Assembly: GCF_015278125.1 (NCBI RefSeq)
Contig: NZ_JADILO010000022.1
Location: 1 to 64,000 of the forward strand
Direction: 5' to 3'
DNA: 64,000 bases
DNA from: Vibrio fluminensis
GTDB taxonomy: Bacteria > Pseudomonadota > Gammaproteobacteria > Enterobacterales > Vibrionaceae
Made by a program: the position numbers and the translations under genes. Below the pieces are notes generated by a model that saw nothing but the letters and a program-made list of their open reading frames with translations, was not told the origin of the DNA and made no database searches. This document shows, piece after piece, positions 8,196-17,870 of this stretch; the stretch's first letter is position 1; each line of letters opens with the position of its first letter.

Positions 8196-9374
8196 ATGAC
8201 AGAACAACAATACTCTCTTGACGAAATTCGTCTGCGACTTAATGAGCTAGACGATAAGCTACTACAACTACTTTCTGAACGTCGTAAGATGAGTATTGAG
8301 GTGGCAAAAAGCAAAGTGCACACCGCTAAGCCTGTACGTGATGCCGAGCGTGAACAGCAACTCCTAGTAAAACTAATCAACAACGGTTTAGACAAGTATC
8401 AACTTGATGCCCAGTACATCACTAAGCTATTCCATGCGATTATTGAAGACTCCGTACTTCTGCAGCAGTCATACTTACAAAATCTTGCGAATCCTGAACT
8501 GAGTCGAAAACCACTGGCTCGCGTTGCTTTTCTTGGTTCAAAAGGCTCTTACTCACATCTCGCAAGTCGTGAATATTTCAGCCGTAAAAATACTGAATTA
8601 ATCGAACTCAATTGCGAAGGCTTTAAAGAAGTTGCTAGCACGGTAGAATCTGGTCATGCCGATTACGGTGTGCTACCGATTGAAAACACCAGTTCAGGTT
8701 CGATCAATGAAGTCTACGATCTATTGCAACACACCACGCTATATATCGTCGGTGAAATCACCTTACCGATTGAGCACTGTTTGGTTGCAACTGAAGAAAT
8801 CCGTCTAGAGAACCTAACGACCCTCTACTCACACCCACAGCCTCACCAGCAATGCAGTGAGTTCATCGGACGCTTAAAAAATATTGAGCTGAAAACGTGC
8901 GCTAGCACAGCGGATGCAATGCAAAAAGTACGCGAGCTGAACCGCTCTGATGTGGCAGCCATTGGCAATGCTTCTTCAGGAAAAATCTACGGCTTACAGC
9001 CAATTCAAGGCAACATTGCCAACCAAACTGAAAACCATACACGTTTTATCGTTGTCGCACGCAAACCCGTTGAAGTCTCTCCGCAAATTCCAGCCAAAAC
9101 CACGCTTATCATGTCTACCTCACAAGAGACCGGTTCACTAGTCGCAACTTTGCTGGTACTGCAACGTTATGAGATTAACATGACTAAACTTGAGTCAAGA
9201 CCAATCATGGGTAACCCATGGGAAGAGATGTTCTATGTGGATGTCGATGCGCACTTGGACGCAGAAAACATGCAAAATGCACTTTCTGAACTGACTCGCA
9301 TTACTAAGCACTTAAAAGTATTAGGTTGTTACCCAAGTGAGAACGTAAAACCCACTCAAGTAAAATTAGTGTAA
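8196..9374 (+). CDS. pheA: Chorismate mutase / prephenate dehydratase PheA (P-protein)
   Basis: Bifunctional enzyme converting chorismate to prephenate and then phenylpyruvate, the committed branch to phenylalanine. The 392-residue product has an N-terminal AroQ chorismate mutase (about 5-90, RLNELDDKLLQLLSERRKM), a prephenate dehydratase domain (about 105-280, VAFLGSKGSYSHLA, IENTSSGSINEVYD, TRFIVVARK) and a C-terminal ACT domain with the ESRP Phe-binding motif for feedback inhibition. RBS is AAGGATTATTAGG. Expression is set by the upstream attenuator. Confidence 0.98.
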   Translation: MTEQQYSLDEIRLRLNELDDKLLQLLSERRKMSIEVAKSKVHTAKPVRDAEREQQLLVKLINNGLDKYQLDAQYITKLFHAIIEDSVLLQQSYLQNLANPELSRKPLARVAFLGSKGSYSHLASREYFSRKNTELIELNCEGFKEVASTVESGHADYGVLPIENTSSGSINEVYDLLQHTTLYIVGEITLPIEHCLVATEEIRLENLTTLYSHPQPHQQCSEFIGRLKNIELKTCASTADAMQKVRELNRSDVAAIGNASSGKIYGLQPIQGNIANQTENHTRFIVVARKPVEVSPQIPAKTTLIMSTSQETGSLVATLLVLQRYEINMTKLESRPIMGNPWEEMFYVDVDAHLDAENMQNALSELTRITKHLKVLGCYPSENVKPTQVKLV

Positions 9375-9408
9375 ATAATTACCACTTGGCTCAAAAAACA
9401 CACCAACT

Positions 9409-9474
9409 GTGACTGACACTTTTTATAAAATTTAATAGCATGCTCACTCTTTGAGCTTGTTTTGTGTCGGTCAC
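9409..9474. repeat. Inverted repeat upstream of nspS
   Basis: GTGACTGACAC (9409-9419) and GTGTCGGTCAC (9464-9474) are inverted repeats with one G-T wobble, separated by 44 bp that contain an AGCATGCT palindrome and a GCTCA...TGAGC pair. It could fold as a long hairpin in the nspS leader or terminate pheA; it lacks a T-run. Confidence 0.4.
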
Positions 9475-9527
9475 GGATTGCACCACACTGCTCGGCGTTA
9501 TCTAAAAAAAGGATTCGGTAACACCGC

Positions 9528-10577
9528 ATGACAATAAGGACATTGTTTTATTACTCGCTGTTGTTTATACCAACAGTGAGTTTTTCTTTATCTGCTAAAC
9601 AGTTAAATCTGCTCATGTGGGAAGACACGCTTTCCACTCGTGTGATCAACCAATGGCAGAAAGAGACTGGAATCACCCTTAATATTACGCATTTCGACAG
9701 TAATGATGATAGGGACATTTTATTAAGCGGGAACCAAAACCTTCCCTTCGATATCTTAGTCCTCGACAACATTTCAACCAACGTCTTTGCAGAGCTGGGA
9801 AAACTTTCCGAAATCACTAAGATTAAGAACCGAAAGCACCACGACAAATTTTGGCTAGAAGCTTGTGGTGAATTTGGGCAACCCTATTTTTGGGGCTCCG
9901 TGGGTGTCGTATACCGTACAGATAAAGTTAAAAATCCACCGAAGACTTGGGCGGAATTTATCCGGCCTCCACCTGAATTAAGTGGCCATATAGGTTTACT
10001 TAATGACACGACTGACAGCTTTCTTCCTTTCTTGCTTAGCCGAGGAATATCACCACATACTGACAACGCTGTCGCGCTCAAACAAACTTACCAAGCGATG
10101 CGTCGATTTAATCAGCATGTGCTCACTTATCAATACCCACTCACATTCATGAATCAAGAAAGTAATGCTCAGGAGTTATTCCTTGCCATGGCTTATAGCG
10201 GAGACCAACATTTACTCAATCAACAAAGCGGTAAAGATATATGGCGCTTTGTAGCGCTTAGTCAACAACCACAGCTTTGGTTGGACTGCCTAACAATCAA
10301 CAAGAAATCAGCCAAGCAAGCGTTAGCCAAGCGATTTATTAGCTACGTATCATCTCCCAATATTTCTGCAACAAATGCAACAGAAATCAAAGCTGCAACT
10401 ACGAATAGGAGTGCGAGAAAACTGCTGCCCGGTTGGTATCTTAATGATGCATTATTGTCAGCTGAAACCGAAAATATTCTTGTTCGTCAGATGGAACAAG
10501 TTCTTTCAGCCGAAAATATAAGCCTTCGGGCAAAAATCTTAAGTCAGCTTTTAATTGACCATGAAACTCAATACTAG
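9528..10577 (+). CDS. nspS: Polyamine-sensing periplasmic binding protein NspS
   Basis: PotD/PotF-type periplasmic binding protein. In V. cholerae NspS binds norspermidine or spermidine and controls the c-di-GMP enzyme MbaA, and thereby biofilm formation, rather than transport. The 349-residue product has a signal peptide (cleavage near SFSLSA, residue 23), then the bacterial SBP fold (LNLLMWEDTLS, FDILVLDN, YFWGSVGVVYR, KTWAEF, AYSGDQ). There is no ABC transporter nearby; instead the membrane GGDEF-EAL gene overlaps its 3' end, which favours signalling over transport. Confidence 0.9.
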   Translation: MTIRTLFYYSLLFIPTVSFSLSAKQLNLLMWEDTLSTRVINQWQKETGITLNITHFDSNDDRDILLSGNQNLPFDILVLDNISTNVFAELGKLSEITKIKNRKHHDKFWLEACGEFGQPYFWGSVGVVYRTDKVKNPPKTWAEFIRPPPELSGHIGLLNDTTDSFLPFLLSRGISPHTDNAVALKQTYQAMRRFNQHVLTYQYPLTFMNQESNAQELFLAMAYSGDQHLLNQQSGKDIWRFVALSQQPQLWLDCLTINKKSAKQALAKRFISYVSSPNISATNATEIKAATTNRSARKLLPGWYLNDALLSAETENILVRQMEQVLSAENISLRAKILSQLLIDHETQY

Positions 10578-12906
10578 AGTCCTGCTACTTGTCGCACCAG
10601 TTATCTTAATCAGTGCCGCTGTTTCAAGTTATGGCATATTTCAAAACCAAAAAGATGCATTGATCAAAAGAGAAACCAGTTACTTGCAATTAACTATGGA
10701 AAAGTTGGCGGGTCACTTTCGCCAGTCTTATTCTCTGATCAATAGCTATGCGCTCACTCTTTCTCGAAGTGAAACAGTGCTTCAATACTTACGCCATCGC
10801 GGCAATCCATTTATCGAAATGGAAATGCTTAGCAATATGCAGCGTGTCATCAATAGCTTTCAATCCATTTCCCAAGACTCAATTGGCATTGCGATTCTTG
10901 ATGAAAGGCAAATCCCACGTTTTTTTGCTGATAACCAGAAAGATCCTTTTTCAGTCATAGACAACCGAGCTCTGGATTACGTCAAAATAGCCTCTGCTCT
11001 GATAAGCGAAGAGGAACATATTGGCTTTAGCAAGAATCAGCAAGGGCAAAGTATCTTGGTTTATTACCAAGTAATCGACCCTAAATCATGGCGAAAATCA
11101 CCAAATAAAGATAGAAATCATGCTTCTATTTTTATGGTTTACATGACCTTAGAACAATTCGATCAACTACAGCGCATCATTGAGTTTGATAACGATAGTT
11201 CGATATTTTTCACCTCGCATCCGGTGGATAAAAGCGGGCTAAATCAATCGATCGAATTAAAATCCGGTCTTTTCGCAACCCTAGATCCAGCCAGTTATTT
11301 GCTTGAAGACAAGTTACAAGCAATCAAAAGCAAACTGTTCGTGTTTTTTACCGGCTCTTCAATCTTCACCTTATTCATGTTACTTATTTTGCTCTATCGA
11401 CACGTGACAAGTCCGCTAGCGAAACTCGATAGACAACTGCTTGAAGTTGAGAGAAAACAAAGACATAACATTGAAATGCTCCCAAATGAAGATGAAATTG
11501 GTCGCTTGTCGTACCGATTTCATAGCATGTATCAAGAGCTACAATCTTCTTATCAAAAAACCAAAGCTATGGCTGAGAATGATCATCTGACTGGACTCGC
11601 CAACCGCTATCAATTTCAAACCTACGTCACTAAACAGTTAACAAAAAATCCTCACTTTAAGCATGCATGGATTCTGTATATCGACTTAGATAATTTTAAG
11701 TATGTAAATGACAAATATGGCCACAGTGCTGGAGACGAACTATTGACTCACTTCGCTGCGCACGTTAATAGGCTTTGTTATGATTGGAAAAAATCAAATA
11801 ATGTCAATTGCTTAGCTGCCAGACTTTCAGGTGATGAGTTTGCTATTTTTATTTCAGCAAGAAGAGATGAAAACCAAGCAAACAAACTGGCTCAATCAAT
11901 TCTCAATCCTTTGATTGATAATATTGACTCCCCATTAGGTAACTTACCCATCACGGCAAGTATTGGTATTGCCAGTTACCCGAAAGATGGTAAGAGTTTA
12001 GAGAGCTTACTTTCAAGCGCCGATACTGCTATGTATCAAGCTAAACGAGCCGGAAAAAACCAACTTTCTGATTATTCTCATGAGCTTGATAATTCTGTCC
12101 GTCGTCGAACTCAAATTGAGCGCGCGTTAAGAATTGGTGACTATGACAACGAATTTGTGCTGTTTTACCAACCTTATTTCGATCGAACCGGAAAGAAAAT
12201 TGTGGGTGTTGAGGCTCTTTTACGTTGGCACTCGCCTAAATTAGGCATCGTTCCTCCAGAAGAGTTTATTCCCATCTCAGAAAAAACCGGCTTGTTTGGC
12301 GGCATCGACCGTTGGGTGATCGAACGTGCCTTTAGCGACTTTGTCAGTATCCAAGAGATATTTAGTCATGATATTCAACTATCAATCAATCTTTCTTCTG
12401 CCGAGCTAGATTCTAAGCAGTTAGCCACGTTTATTGAGATGATCTCTTTGCAATATCAGGTACAGCCACATCTAATCGACTTTGAGATTACTGAAACTTT
12501 TGCCACGGATTCTCAAAGCTATACTCTGCTCCATGAGCTATCCACTATGGGTTTCAAATTGGCGATTGATGACTTCGGTTCGGGCTATACATCCATCACA
12601 CAGTTAGTAGAATACCCAGTACAGAAAATCAAACTGGACCGCGAATTCTTAGCCGCACTCATTAAGACAAATAACCGTAAGGTAGTGAAACCTCTGGTTG
12701 ATTTATGCCATTCGCAAGCAATGCTCGTCACCGCTGAGGGAATTGAATCGGCAGAGATGCATCATTGGCTTGAAGAAAATCAATGTGATTACATGCAAGG
12801 TTATTACTTATCTCCACCTGTCAAACTGAGTCAGTTAAAGGATTTTGCTGCCACGACTAAGGTAAACAAAGATGCCAGTACGAACCGTTATCGTCGCCTC
12901 GCTTAA
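10561..12906 (+). CDS. mbaA: Membrane GGDEF-EAL c-di-GMP enzyme MbaA
   Basis: Inner-membrane receptor partner of NspS, with diguanylate cyclase and phosphodiesterase domains. Order: TM1 (about 7-25), periplasmic sensor region (about 26-257), TM2 (about 258-280), HAMP (about 281-335), GGDEF domain with SGDEF (about 423-427) in place of GGDEF and no RxxD inhibitory site, and an EAL domain with EALLRW, SINLSS, FEITETF, DDFGSG and the AEGIES loop intact. So the phosphodiesterase looks active and the cyclase domain may be, since SGDEF can be functional. The ATG overlaps the end of nspS by 17 nt. A TTG two codons earlier is possible but less likely. Confidence 0.93.
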   Translation: MKLNTRVLLLVAPVILISAAVSSYGIFQNQKDALIKRETSYLQLTMEKLAGHFRQSYSLINSYALTLSRSETVLQYLRHRGNPFIEMEMLSNMQRVINSFQSISQDSIGIAILDERQIPRFFADNQKDPFSVIDNRALDYVKIASALISEEEHIGFSKNQQGQSILVYYQVIDPKSWRKSPNKDRNHASIFMVYMTLEQFDQLQRIIEFDNDSSIFFTSHPVDKSGLNQSIELKSGLFATLDPASYLLEDKLQAIKSKLFVFFTGSSIFTLFMLLILLYRHVTSPLAKLDRQLLEVERKQRHNIEMLPNEDEIGRLSYRFHSMYQELQSSYQKTKAMAENDHLTGLANRYQFQTYVTKQLTKNPHFKHAWILYIDLDNFKYVNDKYGHSAGDELLTHFAAHVNRLCYDWKKSNNVNCLAARLSGDEFAIFISARRDENQANKLAQSILNPLIDNIDSPLGNLPITASIGIASYPKDGKSLESLLSSADTAMYQAKRAGKNQLSDYSHELDNSVRRRTQIERALRIGDYDNEFVLFYQPYFDRTGKKIVGVEALLRWHSPKLGIVPPEEFIPISEKTGLFGGIDRWVIERAFSDFVSIQEIFSHDIQLSINLSSAELDSKQLATFIEMISLQYQVQPHLIDFEITETFATDSQSYTLLHELSTMGFKLAIDDFGSGYTSITQLVEYPVQKIKLDREFLAALIKTNNRKVVKPLVDLCHSQAMLVTAEGIESAEMHHWLEENQCDYMQGYYLSPPVKLSQLKDFAATTKVNKDASTNRYRRLA

Positions 12907-13402
12907 TCCCGCGAAAATAAGCGCGGTAGAAAGCGCGTTTAACGCCGTGTTCCCTCAACAGCAGTTTCATTTCCGCGGTATTAGTGTGCCAAGTGGGGTC
13001 GCTGACCAACCAATGAGTAATCAAGAAACTTATCAAGGTGCGCTCAACCGAGTGCGTAACGCAAAACAATCTATTGCGGGCGACTACTATGTAGGGTTAG
13101 AAGCAGGGGTAGAAAATGGGGTCACCTTCGCTTGGATGGTGATTGAGTCAGATACCCAGCGCGGTGAGTCTCGCTCAGCGAGTATGATGTTACCGCCTAA
13201 AGTTGCTGAGCAATTAGATCATTCCGTAGAACTCGGCTGCATAATGGATAAAGAGTTTAATACCGAGAATATTAAACAGAAAGGCGGCGCAATTGGGCTT
13301 TTAACTCAACACCAACTAACTCGCAGTTCGGTCTACCACCAAGCTTTAATTTTGGCGCTGATACCTTTCAGCAACCCTCTCCACTACGCGGCAAATATCT
13401 AA
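12872..13402 (+). CDS. yjjX: Non-canonical purine NTP phosphatase YjjX (ITPase/XTPase)
   Basis: House-cleaning enzyme that hydrolyses inosine and xanthosine triphosphates. The 176-residue product opens with RTVIVASLNPAKISAVE, the family's nucleotide-binding start, and contains DYYVGLEAGVE and the C-terminal LTRSSVYHQAL stretch. The start overlaps mbaA by 35 nt, and no better ATG follows that keeps the first strand. The V. cholerae gene order nspS-mbaA-yjjX-trpR appears to be the same. Confidence 0.93.
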   Translation: MPVRTVIVASLNPAKISAVESAFNAVFPQQQFHFRGISVPSGVADQPMSNQETYQGALNRVRNAKQSIAGDYYVGLEAGVENGVTFAWMVIESDTQRGESRSASMMLPPKVAEQLDHSVELGCIMDKEFNTENIKQKGGAIGLLTQHQLTRSSVYHQALILALIPFSNPLHYAANI

Positions 13403-13415
13403 TCAGCACACAACA

Positions 13416-13442
13416 ATAAAGGTGCCATCTGGCACCTTTATC
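13416..13442. terminator. Bidirectional terminator between yjjX and trpR
   Basis: ATAAAGGTGCC-ATCT-GGCACCTTTAT, with A-run on the left and T-run on the right, 14 nt past the yjjX stop and immediately after the convergent trpR stop. Confidence 0.82.
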
Positions 13443-13739
13443 TTATTGGCGTTCAAGTAATTCTGTAATCACTTGCTTCTCTTCTGAGCTTTTCGATTTA
13501 AGTTCATTGGAGCCACGAGTGATCGTCGCAACGCCAACACCAAGCATTTGGCTGATTTGGCGTTGTGATAAGTCACCTTTGAGTAATTCGCGTAGAATAT
13601 TGACACGCGCCACAAGAGAGTCTCTTTCATCTGGGGTTAATAACATGGTCAACAACATTTCATGCTGATCAGTTGCTGCACTATGTTTAATCAAATCTAA
13701 GATTTGTTGCCAGTCAGTATACTCTGGTTGTTGTGACAT
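13443..13739 (-). CDS. trpR: Trp operon repressor TrpR
   Basis: Tryptophan-activated dimeric repressor of trp and related aromatic genes. The 98 residues include the helix-turn-helix QRQISQMLGVGVATITRGSNELK (positions about 64-86) and the LLTPDERDSLVARVNILRELL tryptophan-binding core. Shorter than E. coli TrpR (108 aa) but complete. It starts 15 nt after the slt stop, so it is probably read from the slt promoter; no trp operator is obvious in the short gap. Confidence 0.95.
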   Translation of the reverse strand: MSQQPEYTDWQQILDLIKHSAATDQHEMLLTMLLTPDERDSLVARVNILRELLKGDLSQRQISQMLGVGVATITRGSNELKSKSSEEKQVITELLERQ

Positions 13740-13754
13740 GATTTGCGCGCTCGC

Positions 13755-15701
13755 TTAATACTTAGTGTTCATTTCATGTGGTTTGAGAAAAGCACCATCT
13801 GCGCCAATTAAATCACGGTAGTAGGTTTCAAACATCAATATGTTTTGTACATAACCGCGAGTTTCATTGAACGGAATGGCTTCAATAAACGCATAAGCAT
13901 CTAATTTTCCTTGCGTTCTCTCGCGCCACGTTTTTACTCTTCCTGGTCCCGCATTATACGCGGCAAATGCGAAAATTCGATTGTTATCGTATTTCTCCAG
14001 TAGACTTTGCAAATAACGGCTACCAATCTCGATATTTTTACCTACTTGATAGAGGTCTTTACTCCCCGAATACTCTAGTTCAAATTTTCGGGCCGTATAT
14101 TTTGCCGTCGATGGCATGATCTGCATAATGCCTCGAGCGCCTACCGGCGACTTCGCCTCAACATCCATCGCACTCTCTTGGCGAGCTAATGACATCAGCG
14201 TAATTGGATCAACACTGTGCTTTTCTCCATAAAAATCAAACCACCATCGATGAGCCATAGGGAAACGAAGTTTAATGTTATCCCACATTTTCGCTTCAAT
14301 ACTGCCCGTCACGGTTAAATGATGCCAACGTTTGTATGCCGCATATGCGGTCAATTGCTCTTGTTGTTGCTGAGTCGCTCTATTTAGTAAATGACGCCAT
14401 TCACTCTTTGCCGCAGCGATTTTGTCGCGATCAATCAGTTCGCCAATACGGACCAGACTTTTATCGAATGGTTTCACAACATCGCGGTCTAGTGTAAGCG
14501 TGCTCTGCGGGTACACGACTGAGCGTCCTAGTTCTTTTGCCGCCGCGACGCTATAGAAGTTACGTTTCCCTACCATTTTCTCTAAACGTTGATTCGCTTG
14601 TTTGCTTTTCCCTAAAGCCATTTCAGAACGCGCTAGCCAATATTGCCAACGCAGCGTGGTTTGCGGCTTTTCTGGTAATACGCTAATCCAACGCTCGATA
14701 TCTTGCCAATCGGCATGTTGAATCGCGAGACGAATACGTCGCTCAATAAGTTTCGTATTATTCGAAGTAGCAATGTGCTTGTCTCGCCATTCAGCAAGCG
14801 CAGAAGAGTCCGTATTGATCAAGCGAAGCGAAATATAATCGGCTAACTGTTGCGCCTCTGCCTGTGACATTTTCTGCCCATCAACCACACTGCGCCAAGC
14901 TTTTTGAGCCTGTTTAACATCCATTCGAGCGAGTTTTTTCAGCGCCATTTCACTTTGTTTACGATGAAAATCATTCGCTGTATTTTGCTTTGCAAACTGA
15001 TTGACATCACTTGGCTGGTTAAAAAGCGCTCGCATCTTCTTCGCTTGTTGTTTCGCTTGTGCGGAATCGACTTGCTTCGAAAGATAATTGAGTAAATTGC
15101 CATTGCGAGCATCGAAAGCCAGTAACATACGATCCAGTATTTGTTGGTCAGTTCTCAGCCCTGCTTTGTCCCATGCAGCAAACAATGGATCACAAGCATC
15201 TGAAATACTGCGTCCGTGACGCCATAAATCCTCTGCGCCTTTAAAGGCTAACTCTTGGTTACCTGTCTGTAAGTGGGCATTATAGAAATGGCATTGATAC
15301 CTCTCTCCGCGTGGCAACTGTGTCTGGAACTCGAGTAAAGTTTGCCACTGTTTACGGCCAGCCAATCGATCTAAATAAGGCGCTTGAATGCGGTTGGAAA
15401 ACGGAAAATCTTGATACTCAGAAACGAAAGCGTTCACTTGTTGTGGTGATTTATCACCTAATTGCAGTAAAAAGGTTCGATAATCAACATAAGGAGTAAG
15501 TGGATAAGATGCGATCTTTGGTCGCAATTCTAGGTACTTACCTACTTGCTTGTTATCAAGTAACTGCTGAGCTTGGTCATAAAGGGCCCTTTGCTCAGAT
15601 AATGGAGTAGCAGCGATACCTGCTGCGCTGTATATCATCGTAGACAAAGCCAGTATCGATGAAGGAAGGCAATACAGCGACTTAGAAAACCTTGGCGTCA
15701 T
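13755..15701 (-). CDS. slt: Soluble lytic murein transglycosylase Slt70
   Basis: Periplasmic exo-lytic transglycosylase releasing 1,6-anhydromuropeptides. The 648-residue protein has a signal peptide (about 1-30), a long alpha-superhelical U/L domain (about 40-470) and the C-terminal SLT domain with the catalytic Glu in LARQESAMD, GARGIMQIMPSTA, AYNAGPGRV and the FNETRGYV segment. Length is close to E. coli Slt (645). The slt-trpR pairing is conserved with E. coli. A divergent 300-bp gap separates it from ettA; I see A/T-rich sequence there but no convincing operator. Confidence 0.96.
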   Translation of the reverse strand: MTPRFSKSLYCLPSSILALSTMIYSAAGIAATPLSEQRALYDQAQQLLDNKQVGKYLELRPKIASYPLTPYVDYRTFLLQLGDKSPQQVNAFVSEYQDFPFSNRIQAPYLDRLAGRKQWQTLLEFQTQLPRGERYQCHFYNAHLQTGNQELAFKGAEDLWRHGRSISDACDPLFAAWDKAGLRTDQQILDRMLLAFDARNGNLLNYLSKQVDSAQAKQQAKKMRALFNQPSDVNQFAKQNTANDFHRKQSEMALKKLARMDVKQAQKAWRSVVDGQKMSQAEAQQLADYISLRLINTDSSALAEWRDKHIATSNNTKLIERRIRLAIQHADWQDIERWISVLPEKPQTTLRWQYWLARSEMALGKSKQANQRLEKMVGKRNFYSVAAAKELGRSVVYPQSTLTLDRDVVKPFDKSLVRIGELIDRDKIAAAKSEWRHLLNRATQQQQEQLTAYAAYKRWHHLTVTGSIEAKMWDNIKLRFPMAHRWWFDFYGEKHSVDPITLMSLARQESAMDVEAKSPVGARGIMQIMPSTAKYTARKFELEYSGSKDLYQVGKNIEIGSRYLQSLLEKYDNNRIFAFAAYNAGPGRVKTWRERTQGKLDAYAFIEAIPFNETRGYVQNILMFETYYRDLIGADGAFLKPHEMNTKY

Positions 15702-16001
15702 GTCATCTCGTCCTAGTGAGAAACGATTATATAAAAATGCTATATAAAACTATTGTAATAAGTTCTATAAAGCATATACACGTTAAATAGTTTAAGTAAG
15801 CATAGATCTGCGAGACAAGAATTAGCTCGAAAAAATTATTTCATATAAGTGTGACACATTTAATCAATTCCACTTCCCTATCATGCAAATTTCATTAGTA
15901 TGCTTTCTCTATCTGCACCAATTGTCAGTATCGGTAACAAAGCTTGTTCGGTTGGTGTAAAATACTCGTTTATGTATACAGAAAGTTAGGAACGATCGGC
16001 A

Positions 16002-17669
16002 ATGGCTGAATACGTATATACCATGTCGCGGGTGAGCAAGATTGTGCCACCGAAGCGTCAAATTCTAAAAGACATTTCTCTAAGCTTCTTCCCTGGTGCA
16101 AAAATTGGTGTACTTGGTCTGAACGGTGCAGGTAAATCAACACTGCTACGTATCATGGCTGGTATCGATACCGATATTGATGGTGAAGCACGCCCTCAAC
16201 CAGGCCTCAACGTAGGTTACTTGCCGCAAGAACCCGTTCTTGATGAATCAAAAACTGTACGCGAAATCGTTGAAGAAGCGGTTGGCGACGTTGCTGGTGC
16301 ATTAACTCGTCTTGATGCGGTATACGCAGCTTACGCGGAACCTGATGCTGACTTCGATGCACTTGCAAAAGAGCAAGGTGAACTAGAAGCACTGATTCAA
16401 GCAAAAGATGGTCACAATCTAGAGAATGCTCTTGAGCGTGCAGCGAACGCACTACGCTTACCTGAATGGGATGCAAAAATTGCAAACCTATCTGGTGGTG
16501 AACGTCGCCGTGTTGCAATCTGTCGTCTGCTACTTGAAAAGCCAGACATGCTGCTACTTGACGAACCAACCAACCACTTGGATGCAGAATCTGTTGCTTG
16601 GCTTGAGCGCTTCCTTGTTGATTACACCGGTACTGTTGTAGCGATCACGCACGACCGTTACTTCCTAGATAACGCTGCCGGCTGGATCCTAGAGCTTGAC
16701 CGCGGTGAAGGTATTCCATGGCAAGGTAACTACACCTCATGGCTAGAGCAGAAAGATGCACGTCTACAACAAGAGTCATCTCAAGAAAGCGCTCGTCAAA
16801 AAACCATCGAGAAAGAACTAGAATGGGTACGTAAGAACCCTAAAGGTCGCCAAGCGAAATCGAAAGCACGTATGGCTCGCTTCGAAGAACTACAAAGCAG
16901 CGATCACCAGAAACGTAATGAAACCAACGAATTGTTCATTCCGCCAGGTGAGCGTCTAGGTGACAAGGTTCTTGAAGTCAACAACCTGACTAAGTCATTT
17001 GATGGCCGCGTTCTAATTGATGACCTATCATTCAGCATGCCAAAAGGGGCTATCGTCGGTATCGTCGGTGCCAACGGTGCGGGTAAATCAACGCTATTCA
17101 AGATGCTAAGTGGTACAGAACAACCGGATTCAGGTTCGATTGAGCTCGGTGAAACGGTAAAACTGGCCTCGGTTGATCAGTTCCGTGACAGCATGGATGA
17201 TAAGAAGACCGTTTTCCAAGAAATTTCGGAAGGCGCTGATATTCTTAAGATCAATAACTTCGAAATTCCAGCGCGTGCATACTGTTCTCGCTTTAACTTC
17301 AAAGGTTCTGACCAACAGAAGATCATCGGCGAATTGTCTGGTGGTGAACGTAACCGTGTTCACCTAGCCAAACTGCTGAAAGCGGGCGGTAACGTATTGC
17401 TACTCGATGAACCAACCAACGACCTAGACGTTGAAACTCTACGTGCACTTGAAGAAGCGCTGCTTGAGTTCCCAGGTTGTGCCATGGTTATCTCGCACGA
17501 CCGTTGGTTCCTAGACCGTATCGCAACACACATCATCGACTACCGTGACGAAGGTCAAGTTAACTTCTACGAAGGTAACTACACCGAGTACATGGAATGG
17601 CTGAAGAAGACTTTGGGACCTGAAGCGGCAGAACCACACCGCATCAAGTACAAGCGTATTTCTAAGTAA
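16002..17669 (+). CDS. ettA: Energy-dependent translational throttle protein EttA
   Basis: ABC-F ATPase that binds the ribosomal E site and gates entry into elongation according to ATP/ADP level. The 555-residue product has two ABC domains: Walker A LNGAGKST with LSGGERRRVA and LLLDEPTNHLD, then GANGAGKST with LSGGERNRVH and LLLDEPTNDLD. It also has the EttA-specific arm insertion (about 95-140) and the inter-domain linker. No membrane segments. RBS AGGAA at 15989-15993. Very strong codon bias suggests high expression. Confidence 0.97.
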   Translation: MAEYVYTMSRVSKIVPPKRQILKDISLSFFPGAKIGVLGLNGAGKSTLLRIMAGIDTDIDGEARPQPGLNVGYLPQEPVLDESKTVREIVEEAVGDVAGALTRLDAVYAAYAEPDADFDALAKEQGELEALIQAKDGHNLENALERAANALRLPEWDAKIANLSGGERRRVAICRLLLEKPDMLLLDEPTNHLDAESVAWLERFLVDYTGTVVAITHDRYFLDNAAGWILELDRGEGIPWQGNYTSWLEQKDARLQQESSQESARQKTIEKELEWVRKNPKGRQAKSKARMARFEELQSSDHQKRNETNELFIPPGERLGDKVLEVNNLTKSFDGRVLIDDLSFSMPKGAIVGIVGANGAGKSTLFKMLSGTEQPDSGSIELGETVKLASVDQFRDSMDDKKTVFQEISEGADILKINNFEIPARAYCSRFNFKGSDQQKIIGELSGGERNRVHLAKLLKAGGNVLLLDEPTNDLDVETLRALEEALLEFPGCAMVISHDRWFLDRIATHIIDYRDEGQVNFYEGNYTEYMEWLKKTLGPEAAEPHRIKYKRISK

Positions 17670-17682
17670 TTGTGATGTAATC

Positions 17683-17708
17683 AGCAGAGATACAATGAGA
17701 TCTCTGCT
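17683..17708. repeat. Inverted repeat after ettA
   Basis: AGCAGAGAT (17683-17691) and ATCTCTGCT (17700-17708) form a 9-bp stem with an 8-nt loop, 13 nt after the ettA stop. It has only TTG after it, so it is more likely an RNA 3'-end stabiliser than a terminator. Confidence 0.55.
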
Positions 17709-17720
17709 TGAAATTCGTTC

Positions 17721-17748
17721 AAAGGCCGCTAATATAGCGGCCTTTGTT
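17721..17748 (+). terminator. ettA terminator
   Basis: AAAGGCCGCT-AATAT-AGCGGCCTTT followed by GTTGTT, downstream of the ettA 3' inverted repeat. Confidence 0.75.
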
Positions 17749-17870
17749 GTTATCCGAATTGCATAGTTAATCCAGCAAAAACGACCTTCATCACTAACTG
17801 AAAACAAATCCAAATGGTAACTCGGCTTCTTCTGTTAAGCTGCGAAAAATGGATTTTAAAGAGAACCAAC

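Noticed and set aside
7842..8210. 122-codon minus-strand frame across the raiA end and pheL
   Set aside because: It runs antisense through a terminator, promoter and attenuator.
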